From assembly GCF_040537815.1 (NCBI RefSeq), contig NZ_JBEWSZ010000003.1:248001-312000 (forward strand): a DNA stretch of 64,000 nt, written 5' to 3'. Below are positions 9,139 through 16,267 of the stretch, in pieces (within the stretch, counting starts at the first letter, position 1; every line of letters starts with the position of its first letter). Source of the DNA: Mesorhizobium shangrilense (GTDB lineage Bacteria; Pseudomonadota; Alphaproteobacteria; Rhizobiales; Rhizobiaceae). Both the position numbers and the translations under genes were made by a program. Under the pieces are notes generated by a model, which was given only the letters and a program-made list of their open reading frames with translations, was not told the DNA's origin and made no database searches.

Positions 9139-9848
9139 TCGCCGCGAGCCCGCCGGCACTGGGCGGCGCAAGCGCCCGCTTTGACCCGGCCGAAGCCGAC
9201 CCCGGCGCTTGTGATGACCGCGGCGATCGTTGCTTGCTCCTTTCGAAGCCAGCCCCTCGCGAGGCCGGCCCTTGCGGCCCCCGGCAATCCTCAGGAGCAT
9301 CCTGCCCGTCTGTCGCGCCAGGGGCAGGGCAGTTGCGGATCAGGCAGGGCATTCCCGGCTGCCGCGCCTGACCGGGCGAGCCCCGCCCGTGTCGGAACAG
9401 AGCGCCACCTGCCGGCTCCGATGTCGAAACCGGGCGCATGACGGAAGACGGGGCAGGGGACCTCCTCGATGGATCGTGGGGTCCGGAGGGTGATGGAGAG
9501 CAGATCCGCAGGCGGGGCAAACGCTTGACTGCGGCCGCCGCACCCGGCGTGATGGATCTGCGATGGTGGCCGGAGGCATCGCCTTCGCTCACATCCGGAC
9601 CAATCCCTTGTCATGTCGCCTTTGTAGACGACCGCCTGCTTTGTGCGGTCAACCCCCGTTGGGGGTACACTCGGCGAAAATTCAGGAAAATTCGATTTCT
9701 GTTTTTTGTCCGCGGACAGGCGAAGGGCCTGCCCGCTGTTTTCGGCAAATAGAATTTTCCAGAATTTTCGCCGAGATGACCGCAGCAGGACGGCCCTCTC
9801 CTTTGGCGCCATCGGGAATGGTCCCGATGCAACCGAAGGAGAACTACC
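9139..9848. other. 710-bp intergenic region holding a complex inverted-repeat structure
   Basis: No convincing gene was found on either strand. The first 500 bases are GC-rich without recognisable protein signal. The last 200 bases shift to AT-rich words (AAAATTC, TTTTTT) and contain the inverted repeats listed separately. It separates the broken SLOG-like gene from the DUF736 gene and could be a replication, transfer or control region of the element. Confidence 0.6.
9652..9775. repeat. Nested inverted repeats upstream of the DUF736 gene
   Basis: A 24-base left arm (9670-9693) pairs with a right arm (9752-9775) with a single mismatch. Each arm itself holds two GAAAATTC words, so the region shows four copies in mirrored order. 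The 58-base loop contains a T6 run, the palindrome GTCCGCGGAC (9708-9717) and AGGC/GCCT pairing. Just left lies another hairpin, ACCCCC (9652-9657) with GGGGGT (9661-9666). The DUF736 start is 73 bases to the right. The layout suggests binding sites of a dimeric regulator, or an origin or oriT-type structure. Confidence 0.8.
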
Positions 9849-10172
9849 ATGGCCACCACGATCGCAAACCTCACCACCAAGGCCGACGGCTCGATGGAAG
9901 GCGTCTTTGCCACGCTCCGGGTCAACGCCCCGATCACGCTCATCCCGAACACCAACAAGTCGCGCGAGGATGCACCCGACTACCGCATCGTCAACAAGCG
10001 CACGGGCTTCGAGATCGGAGCCGGCTGGAACCGCATCTCGCAGCGTTCGGGCGAGGAATACCTCTCGGTCAAGATCGAGGCCCCCGAGATCGGCGTGATC
10101 TTCGGCAACCTCGCCCCCGCCCCCGGCGGCGACGAGAGCAAGAAGGTGATCCTCTGGAACAACCCGCAGTGA
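9849..10172 (+). CDS. DUF736 family protein
   Basis: 107 residues matching the DUF736 pattern: an N-terminal beta segment after the start, then APITLIPNTNKSREDAPDYR and GFEIGAGWNR, with LSVKIEAPEIGVIFGNL near the end. These small soluble proteins are frequent on alphaproteobacterial plasmids; the fold is beta-rich and the function unknown. AAGGAGAA ideally precedes ATG 9849. It is followed by a hairpin with T-rich tail. The mirrored repeats upstream make it the best candidate for a tightly regulated gene in this block. Confidence 0.85.
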   Translation: MATTIANLTTKADGSMEGVFATLRVNAPITLIPNTNKSREDAPDYRIVNKRTGFEIGAGWNRISQRSGEEYLSVKIEAPEIGVIFGNLAPAPGGDESKKVILWNNPQ

Positions 10173-10179
10173 GCTTCGG

Positions 10180-10211
10180 GGGCCGGTCTCGAAGGGCCGG
10201 CCCTTCCTTTT
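10180..10211 (+). terminator. Terminator after the DUF736 gene
   Basis: GGGCCGG (10180-10186) pairs with CCGGCCC (10197-10203), followed by TTCCTTTT. It lies 7 bases after the DUF736 stop, typical of a rho-independent site. Confidence 0.7.
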
Positions 10212-10231
10212 CAGACGATCAGGAGGTTTTA

Positions 10232-10561
10232 ATGAGCCGCTACACCATCACCGTCACCGGCAAAGGCCGCTCCGATCCCGACGCCATCATTGGCTACGAT
10301 CCGCCGCTGCGGACCCTCTTCCTTCAGGCTTTCCCTCACGAGGTGACCGACGATCCTGCGCTGTGGCTCGGCACGAGGGACCGCGAATATGAAACCGTCG
10401 ACGCCCTGCGTGCAGCAGCTCTTGCCAGAGGCTTCGACTTCATGCCCCTGCCGGCCGCCCTCGCCGCGAAACTTATCGAGGACAAAGCCGCAGCGGCCGG
10501 CTGGGCGCCACGCGATGGGCGTCTCGCTGAATTTCTGAAACGACTCAACCTGTCCGACTAG
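10232..10561 (+). CDS. Small conserved plasmid protein of unknown function
   Basis: 109 residues, soluble. AGGAGG at 10221-10226 fixes the start at ATG 10232. The protein opens with a beta strand (YTITVTGKG), has YDPPLRTLFLQAFP and a conserved-looking WLGTRDREYETVDALRAAA, and ends in a helical segment. I do not recognise the family. It is boxed between two terminators and so forms its own transcription unit, or is reached by readthrough from the DUF736 gene 59 bases upstream. Confidence 0.65.
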   Translation: MSRYTITVTGKGRSDPDAIIGYDPPLRTLFLQAFPHEVTDDPALWLGTRDREYETVDALRAAALARGFDFMPLPAALAAKLIEDKAAAAGWAPRDGRLAEFLKRLNLSD

Positions 10562-10579
10562 ACGGACGCACCATTCACA

Positions 10580-10618
10580 GGGCCGGAGGCGGAGCGATCC
10601 GTCCCCGGCCCTTTTTTT
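10580..10618 (+). terminator. Rho-independent terminator
   Basis: GGGCCGG (10580-10586) pairs with CCGGCCC (10605-10611), extended by CGGA/TCCG inside, and is followed directly by T7. It lies 18 bases after the previous stop. One of the clearest terminators in the window. Confidence 0.9.
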
Positions 10619-10743
10619 GTATGACGACGATCATGAACACCAATACCCGCTTGACCCAAGCGCGACAGCTCCAACCAGACCGAGGACCCGGACAGTTTCC
10701 GTTCCAAGCCTGGCTCCCGTCGCCCCAGCGGCTACCCTGTCAA

Positions 10744-11019
10744 CTAGACGGGATCGCTTCTGCGCGTCGGGTAGGCGGATCGCGGCTGATAGCCGCGCAT
10801 CCGCTTGGCGCGCAGAAGCTCGAGGAAAAGCTCGACGGCTTCGCCCTCGGTATCGAAGGAGTGCTGTACCGTGCGGCCGGTGGTTCCGATCCGGCCCCAA
10901 CGGCGGACCAGGCAGGTCTGGCCGAACAGGGTCTCCTCGATCGACAGCGCATAGAAGCGCGCCATGTTCCGATCCGCGTCGCGGCGTTCGATCCAGAGGC
11001 GATAGAGCTGCGCGATCAT
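10744..11019 (-). CDS. WGR-domain protein
   Basis: 91 residues. After an N-terminal helix (LYRLWIERRDADRN) comes the WGR core: FYALSIEETLFG, then the diagnostic RRWGRIGTTGR, then HSFDTEGEAVELFLELLRAK. WGR domains are compact beta-sandwich folds found next to DNA-repair and nucleic-acid enzymes, and single-domain versions are common on Rhizobiales plasmids. It is transcribed against the upstream block and faces away from the ParA operon. The exact start is uncertain; ATG 11019 gives the usual length. Confidence 0.8.
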   Translation of the reverse strand: MIAQLYRLWIERRDADRNMARFYALSIEETLFGQTCLVRRWGRIGTTGRTVQHSFDTEGEAVELFLELLRAKRMRGYQPRSAYPTRRSDPV

Positions 11020-11233
11020 TGCGGACAGAATCGCGCAGCCGGACGCGCGCGTCCAATGAATGGTTTGAATCAGCGGACGCAGATCGATTCACTCTCGTGA
11101 TGGATAGAACCGAACGTTAGTCGTTCAGCAGCGTCTTTGATGGCCTTCCCTGGAGAGATGTAGCCAATCCTCGTTGGGCCCGAGTCATGGGCGGTCGGTC
11201 GTAACGAAAATTGACGCTGATTGGCGCGTCTGG

Positions 11234-11575
11234 CTACTTCGGCTGCCGAGCAAGGAATTCCGTTATCAGGCCCTGCACCACCTCCTGCATGGTTGTTCTA
11301 TTGCGCGCGCAATGGACCTGCAGCTCGATCATCTGCGATACCGGAATGCGTGTATGCAGCCGGGCTGTCCCGCCGTCTGCCTTTGGCCTTTCGAGCTTCG
11401 CTTTCGCCGCTCCGGCAGACTGGGTTCTCGTCTGCTGCTCGAGGCTGTCCGTTTCGCTGATGCTGGACTCCACTATGGCAGCCATGTTGCGTGAGAACGG
11501 ATCATCCGAACGGGCACGCGGTTTCAAGGCGGGCAGCGGCAGCTGGTTTGCGGTCCGATCGCTTTTCTCGTTCAT
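11234..11575 (-). CDS. Ribbon-helix-helix partner of ParA
   Basis: 113 residues: a basic, low-complexity N-terminal arm (about 1-70) followed by a short ribbon-helix-helix-like unit, RLHTRIPVSQMIELQVHC then NRTTMQEVVQGLITEFLAR. This is the usual build of the small centromere-binding proteins that replace ParB in many class Ib partition systems. Its ATG (11575) overlaps the ParA stop in ATGA, so the two are translationally coupled. Expected role: bind the partition site and stimulate ParA, and repress the operon. The assignment depends on pattern and position. Confidence 0.7.
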   Translation of the reverse strand: MNEKSDRTANQLPLPALKPRARSDDPFSRNMAAIVESSISETDSLEQQTRTQSAGAAKAKLERPKADGGTARLHTRIPVSQMIELQVHCARNRTTMQEVVQGLITEFLARQPK

Positions 11576-12264
11576 TGGGGGGTGGCTCCGTTCAGTTTGC
11601 TGATGATCTCGGCGGTCAGGGCATTCGTCTGGTCGCGAGCACCCTGCACGGCCTTGTTCACAGGCTGGACTTCGTAAAGCGTCCCGGCGGTTGCGATTGA
11701 GGCGAAGGTCGGCCGCTGCGACAAAAAGGTCTCAAGCACGCTGGCATCAGCCTGCCGCAGCAACTGGATCGCTGTGCGGAAGGCCATCGTGTTGTGCTCG
11801 ATCCCGGAAACCATGTTGAGCATCACCGCGTAGGGAATTTCGCGGTGGCGTCCGCCAAGCGAGCGGATGTGCCGGATCAGACCGAGGCATTGCTTGACAT
11901 CGAAGACGTGCGCTTTCGTCGGGATCAGCACGAAGTCGGCGTTGGCGACGGCCGGTCCGAGGGCGGCCACGGCCGTACCCTGGACATCGACCAGCAGCAG
12001 GTCCTCGGCGTCGGATTGCGCGAGGCGATCGATAAGTTCGTCGGTCGAGCTGATCGGGATGACGTCGATGTTTGAAAGAGCGTATCCCGCGCGGCGGCTG
12101 TTTTTGCTCCATTCCACCGCGGACAGTTGCGGATCGGTGTCGAGCACCGTCACCCGATGACCCGCGGCGGCGAACTCGCCAGCGAGCAGGATGGTGGTCA
12201 TGGTCTTGCCTACCCCGCCTTTGGGAGAGGCCACTGTGATTTGCACCGCTCGTTGTTCCGGCAT
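11572..12264 (-). CDS. parA: ParA-family partition ATPase
   Basis: About 230 residues. Deviant Walker A PKGGVGKTMTT lies near the N-terminus, then VTVLDTDPQLSAVEW (Walker A') and LLLVDVQG (Walker B). It drives segregation of the replicon by ATP-dependent binding to nucleoid DNA. The chosen start (12264, MPEQRAVQ) places the ATPase motif where short ParA proteins have it; the frame runs back to 12381 but there it crosses repeat sequences that look regulatory. The gene is divergent from the mobilization pair and coupled to a ribbon-helix-helix gene. Repeats at 12305-12420 just upstream are candidate operator or parS sites. Confidence 0.88.
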   Translation of the reverse strand: MPEQRAVQITVASPKGGVGKTMTTILLAGEFAAAGHRVTVLDTDPQLSAVEWSKNSRRAGYALSNIDVIPISSTDELIDRLAQSDAEDLLLVDVQGTAVAALGPAVANADFVLIPTKAHVFDVKQCLGLIRHIRSLGGRHREIPYAVMLNMVSGIEHNTMAFRTAIQLLRQADASVLETFLSQRPTFASIATAGTLYEVQPVNKAVQGARDQTNALTAEIISKLNGATPQ

Positions 12265-12304
12265 TGTTTTTTCCCAATGTTCGCGTTCGACTTTGGCGTC
12301 AAGG

Positions 12305-12420
12305 CACATAGGCGATTTGGCGCCAAAGTGACTTTCTTGCATTATGCCTATGCGCCGATGCAACAAAGTGCGAAGGCGCATAAGTGCCTATGTGATAATA
12401 TGAATTTGCGCATCGGTGCA
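12305..12420. promoter_or_regulatory. Inverted repeats between parA and the mobilization genes
   Basis: Two families of repeats are interleaved. CACATAGGC (12305-12313) is mirrored by GCCTATGTG (12386-12394), and a third GCCTATG lies at 12346. GATGCA in GCGCCGATGCA (12352-12362) is mirrored by GCGCATCGGTGCA (12408-12420). The block is more AT-rich than its surroundings and sits directly upstream of parA. This layout suits a partition site or operator bound by the ribbon-helix-helix partner, and oriT could also lie here. Confidence 0.6.
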
Positions 12421-12592
12421 ATGTTCCCGGATGCATAATTGGTTCCGGACTGGCGAGTCATCGGATCAGTATAATGTTGCATGGTGAATTGACAAGATAC
12501 GCAATTTGGGTCCAAATTGGCTGAGCAGGTCATCGCTTCGCTTTGACCTGGACCGTCTTCGACGGGAGGCCCATGCGCCATAGCGAGGAATT

Positions 12593-13003
12593 TTGGACAC
12601 CAGCGCCGCCCACAAGGACACCCGAAAGCGCTCCCGGATCGATATCGGGCCGGAGACGGGCGCGCTCCTGGATGAGGCCTGCAAGGTGTTCCAGCTTGAC
12701 CAAGCGGAGACGTTGCGGCGCATTATCCGGGCCAGTCTGGATGTCGGTCCCGCTCTGTCAGCTGAGAATTCACGCACTGTCGCGGCGTTGGCCTCGCAAG
12801 TCCGGATGGTCGGCCGAAACCTCAGCCAGCTTCTCCATGCCATTCATTCCGGCCACGCTGCCCCCATGGAGGCGGCGTTGCCGATATGGGAAGCACTGGA
12901 TGAGAGGCTGAAAGCTGTCGACGCCGAATTGACGGCGATGACGATCGCGCATGGCCTGAAACTTCGGAAGGCGGCGCATCTGCTGGATGGTGAGAACGCG
13001 TGA
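12593..13003 (+). CDS. MobC-like relaxosome accessory protein
   Basis: 136 residues. A basic N-terminus (RKRSRIDIGPETGALLDEA) leads into a ribbon-helix-helix unit (about 15-55), followed by a helical region with NSRTVAALASQVRMVGRNLS, a pattern of plasmid mobilization proteins that bind oriT and help the relaxase. Translation appears to start at TTG 12593, with GAGGAA 5 bases ahead; no better ATG exists in frame near the ribbon-helix-helix. The stop overlaps the relaxase start in GTGA, so the two are coupled. The length is normal for the family. Confidence 0.75.
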   Translation: MDTSAAHKDTRKRSRIDIGPETGALLDEACKVFQLDQAETLRRIIRASLDVGPALSAENSRTVAALASQVRMVGRNLSQLLHAIHSGHAAPMEAALPIWEALDERLKAVDAELTAMTIAHGLKLRKAAHLLDGENA

Positions 13004-15270
13004 TCCTCGACGAGTCCTCTATACAGGCTATCGCCGATCGGATTCGCGCGAGCGCAGCTTTTGAAGACGAGAACCGCAAGCGCCGGCATCAGGCTATGTT
13101 GTCCTTTGCTGGAAATGACGATGATTGGTTGCTCAAGACGATTCGCGGCCGGAAGGGGGAGGGCGGTTTCGGGGCAAGCCAACCACCTGAGCCGGCCGTG
13201 CCGCGCTCGTCTCCCGGGGAGCTGGAGCCGCCGCGCGGTAAAGCCGGGCGACTAAACCTCGCCCTGCCAACGAAGCGGCGCAAGCTCGCCGGCGGACCTG
13301 CACCGAGGGCCGCTGCCGACAAACTGGCGGCCGGGTATCAGCCGGCCGTTCTGAAGGTGATTTCCTACGGGCATGGCGTCACAAGGGCAGCCGCCATCGG
13401 TCAATATATCCAGAAGGAGGGCGTCGCGCTCGAGACGCATGACGCGCGTATCCTGGCAACGCAGGGAGCCGTTGCCGAGGAAATGAAACAGTGGGGCAAG
13501 GGTTTCGACAAGCGGCGGGAGAGCGAGGATGTGGCGACGTTTCAGCTTTCGCTGGCAGGGCAGGAGAATGCCGAGCGCCTTTCACAGGCAGTTCAGGCAG
13601 GTTTCGCCGGCCACGGTTTCGCCTATCGTATCGACACACTGCAGGACGGATCGAGCGTCGCGCGCGTCGTCGCGACCATGGCCGGACACAGCGTCGTGAA
13701 AGGTGAGAACGGGGACGACAAGGTGAAGCATCGGTTTCACCTTTCCGATCGGCGCCAGCAGGATCGCCAGTTCTCGGCCCCCACCCGGGTCATGATTGCC
13801 TCGCGAATCTCCGAGGCGCTTGGGGTCAAGGAGGATGCCGTTTCGGTGAAGCCAATTGGGGAACCCAGCCACGGCAAAGCCGGTGTCGTGTTCCAGCTCT
13901 CGCGCCTTACCCATGACGGAGCGGCGATCGACGCCGACGGCGCCGCGATCGCGTCTGAGGAGGCGGTTCGGCAGACCGCGCAGTCCTGGGACAAGACCCT
14001 GAATTCCTACAAGCCTCGCGACACCATGCACATGATCCTGTCGGCCAAGGCGGGCGAGGACAGGCAAGCTCTGGTGAGGGCCGCACGTGGGTTCCTGCAT
14101 GAGCAGTTCCCCAATCACAAATTCGCCTTCGGCATGCATGCCGATATGGCCGATGAGGGCGGCCATATTCATGTGCATGCCATCGTCGCCGTGAAGGGTG
14201 AGGACGGAGAGCGCTTGCGACCAGGCCCGGCCCAGCTTCGCGAATGGCGAGCGCTCTATGCCCAGCACGCACAAGCTCAGGGCATGAAAATCGTCGCGAC
14301 TTCCGCGGCTTATCGGGCGTCATCGCAAAGCTATGGTCCGCGCGACAAGCCGATAGTGGCCACGGCCGAGAAGCCGCGGCCGGGCAGGGAGGCGCGGGAC
14401 CGCGCCTACGCCCGTGCAAACCCGCACGTCATCGAGAAAGCCCGCCAGCGGATCAACTACGCAAAGGCCAACCCGATAAAGATTCCGATTTCGGCGCGCC
14501 AGCTGCAGGCCACCCAGACAGGCCTTCAGGAATGGCACTCGGTCGCCGCATCTCAGCCGGATAACACGATAGCGAGTCACTTCAATGATCGGATGACGCA
14601 AGCCGTCCGATCCGGTACTGTTGTGGTCGCTATCCGAGATGGAAAGGGTGTTCAAATGAGTTCAGATGCCACCGCGGACCAGATGCGGGAAAACCTAAAA
14701 GAGATCAACGAGACCGTTAACAAGACAGCGGCCATGATGAACGGCCAGACGAAAGCGGAGTTCTTACGGCGCGCAGCGCCCACCATGGAGCTGCTTGCGA
14801 TCCGGACGGATCTCAAATCCCTGCAGGAAGGTGGCGTCACGCATGTCAGTGAAGACCAGGCCCATCGGGTTGCCGGCGCGCGCGCCGAAGCTTTGATCCA
14901 TCGCGCCCAGGAGATCGAGGCCGCTGAGCGGCTTGAGGCCGATCGCGCTCGCGAGATCCGCAACCGCGCCATCGAGCAGGAGATCCGCGACGAACGAGCT
15001 GGATCGGCTGATCCGACCTCGCTTGAGCAGGTCGCACAAGACCGCGAAATGGTGCGCAACGCCGAAAGCATCGCTGCGAAGGAAGCCCGCGAGGCACAAG
15101 CCGCAAGCGAAGCCGTGCGTTCATTGGCGCAGAATCCTAACGAGCGGCTTGATCCCGAGATCGTCAAAGGCGAACGGCTCCAAGAACTGCAGCGCCTGCA
15201 GTCGAGGAGCATCAACACCGCTCCGGTCGAAGGCGAAGAGCCGGATTCACAGAAGCCGCAAAAGCAGTAG
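13000..15270 (+). CDS. Relaxase (mobilization nuclease)
   Basis: 756 residues starting at GTG 13000. The metal-binding histidine motif HIHVH is at 389-393, preceded by NHKFAFGMHADMADEGG, typical of a MOB relaxase of the VirD2/MobP type. It nicks oriT and stays covalently on the 5' end of the transferred strand. In this build the nuclease core is in the middle: the first 330 residues contain another folded part (about 115-160, 180-260), and the last 230 residues are a charged helical tail (AEALIHRAQEIEAAERLEA) that may dock on VirD4. The catalytic tyrosine cannot be assigned with certainty; candidates lie around SYGHGV (about 123). It is coupled to the MobC-like gene and lies beside the VirB/VirD4 cluster that would export it. 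Confidence 0.85.
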   Translation: MILDESSIQAIADRIRASAAFEDENRKRRHQAMLSFAGNDDDWLLKTIRGRKGEGGFGASQPPEPAVPRSSPGELEPPRGKAGRLNLALPTKRRKLAGGPAPRAAADKLAAGYQPAVLKVISYGHGVTRAAAIGQYIQKEGVALETHDARILATQGAVAEEMKQWGKGFDKRRESEDVATFQLSLAGQENAERLSQAVQAGFAGHGFAYRIDTLQDGSSVARVVATMAGHSVVKGENGDDKVKHRFHLSDRRQQDRQFSAPTRVMIASRISEALGVKEDAVSVKPIGEPSHGKAGVVFQLSRLTHDGAAIDADGAAIASEEAVRQTAQSWDKTLNSYKPRDTMHMILSAKAGEDRQALVRAARGFLHEQFPNHKFAFGMHADMADEGGHIHVHAIVAVKGEDGERLRPGPAQLREWRALYAQHAQAQGMKIVATSAAYRASSQSYGPRDKPIVATAEKPRPGREARDRAYARANPHVIEKARQRINYAKANPIKIPISARQLQATQTGLQEWHSVAASQPDNTIASHFNDRMTQAVRSGTVVVAIRDGKGVQMSSDATADQMRENLKEINETVNKTAAMMNGQTKAEFLRRAAPTMELLAIRTDLKSLQEGGVTHVSEDQAHRVAGARAEALIHRAQEIEAAERLEADRAREIRNRAIEQEIRDERAGSADPTSLEQVAQDREMVRNAESIAAKEAREAQAASEAVRSLAQNPNERLDPEIVKGERLQELQRLQSRSINTAPVEGEEPDSQKPQKQ

Positions 15271-15403
15271 TTGCCTCGTCATGCAGCACTGCGTGGGCTC
15301 GTTGTTCCCTAAGCCGGGCTCTGGCTGGGCTCCGTTCGGCACTCGCTCGCGTCAAAACGCAAAATGTGCTCCGAGGAAAGACGAGGGATTTGACACTTCG
15401 TGA
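15271..15403. other. Short gap between relaxase and antitoxin genes
   Basis: The relaxase (+) and the toxin-antitoxin operon (-) converge here. I see no T-run hairpin; the stretch holds no gene. Confidence 0.5.
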
Positions 15404-15685
15404 TTATGCAGCCTCTTTTACCCGGATTTCTATATCCAGGTGTGCGGAGGCCGCGATGTTGACAAGTGCGTCAAGCGAGAATTTGGCGAGCTTACCGCGC
15501 AGCAGATCATTGGTGCGAGGCCGCGTCAGGCCGAGCCGCTTGGCGGCTTCCTCCTGAGGAATGTCCCAACGCTGGACTGCCTTACGGATTTCGTAGAGCA
15601 GCGCCGAGCGCGCTTTAAGGTTTGCTGCCTCCTGTTCGGTGTCCGCCAGGGCATCCCAAACGTTCTCATAGATTTCTACGTTCAT
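15404..15685 (-). CDS. HigA-type XRE antitoxin
   Basis: 93 residues. It starts MNVEIYENVWDAL, then an XRE helix-turn-helix DIPQEEAAKRLGLTRPRTND followed by LLRGKLAKFSLDALVNIA. This is the antitoxin of the HigBA family with phage Gp49-like toxins: it binds the toxin and represses the operon. The ATG (15685) overlaps the stop of the upstream toxin gene in ATGA, giving the toxin-first gene order typical of HigBA. The antitoxin looks intact although the toxin is frameshifted, so it may now serve only as a DNA-binding regulator. Confidence 0.85.
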   Translation of the reverse strand: MNVEIYENVWDALADTEQEAANLKARSALLYEIRKAVQRWDIPQEEAAKRLGLTRPRTNDLLRGKLAKFSLDALVNIAASAHLDIEIRVKEAA

Positions 15686-16004
15686 CGTTCTGCCTTCCAT
15701 CGTTTTAGCCGTTGAGCCGCTAGATCGAGGTCTTTCCTGGATGTGGCCTGTGTCTTCTTCTGGAACGCATGAAGCACCAAAACACGGTCCTCTAGTGTTG
15801 CCAGATAGATGACGCGAAACGCTCCCGATGCCTCCCGAACCCTGATTTCCCTGACGCCGGCCCCTACGATCTGCATAGGTTTCCAGTCGTCGGCATCGTC
15901 GCCGCGCTGGACAAGTTCGAGCTGCCAGCCGGCCTCTATCGCGCATCGTCAGGAAACGCTCGAACATCCGCTCTGCTGCTTCCAAGCCATTCAATCACCT
16001 TCAT
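15682..16004 (-). pseudogene. HigB/Gp49-like toxin, frameshifted
   Basis: From ATG 16004 the frame reads KVIEWLGSSRADVRAFPDDAR, the standard N-terminus of the Gp49-like RelE-fold toxins, then hits TAG. One base shift (around 15930-15934) restores AGWQLELVQRGDDADDWKPM and GVREIRVREASGAFRVIYLA to the stop at 15682. A single-base deletion therefore splits an otherwise complete toxin of about 107 residues. Such toxins cleave mRNA on ribosomes; the broken gene should be harmless. Sequence error is the alternative. Confidence 0.8.
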
Positions 16005-16013
16005 CGCGCGCAA

Positions 16014-16031
16014 TGTATCGGTATTGATACA
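16014..16031 (-). promoter_or_regulatory. Candidate operator of the HigBA operon
   Basis: TGTATC (16014-16019) and GATACA (16026-16031) form an inverted repeat with a 6-base spacer, 10 bases upstream of the toxin start. Position and symmetry fit autoregulation by the XRE antitoxin. Confidence 0.55.
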
Positions 16032-16267
16032 GGTTGGCTAGAGTGAAAATCAATCGCATTTTACGGACCAGCAATCAGCTCACGTCCCCACCAAGAACCG
16101 GATTTGCCGATCCTGCCTGATCCTCGCCAGCGGGCTCACACATACCACCGAGGACTCAAGGAAACCGTTCGATGCGCCCGTAATATCGGATAGGGAACCC
16201 TTCGTTTTGTTCTCACACTCGACATCGGCACCGAACGTACGAATCGATCTTAGTATTCAACTGAATT
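16032..16267. other. Gap between toxin-antitoxin operon and virD4 end
   Basis: 236 bases between the promoter side of the toxin operon and the 3' end of virD4. No open frame with coding character and no clear terminator hairpin was seen. Confidence 0.5.
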
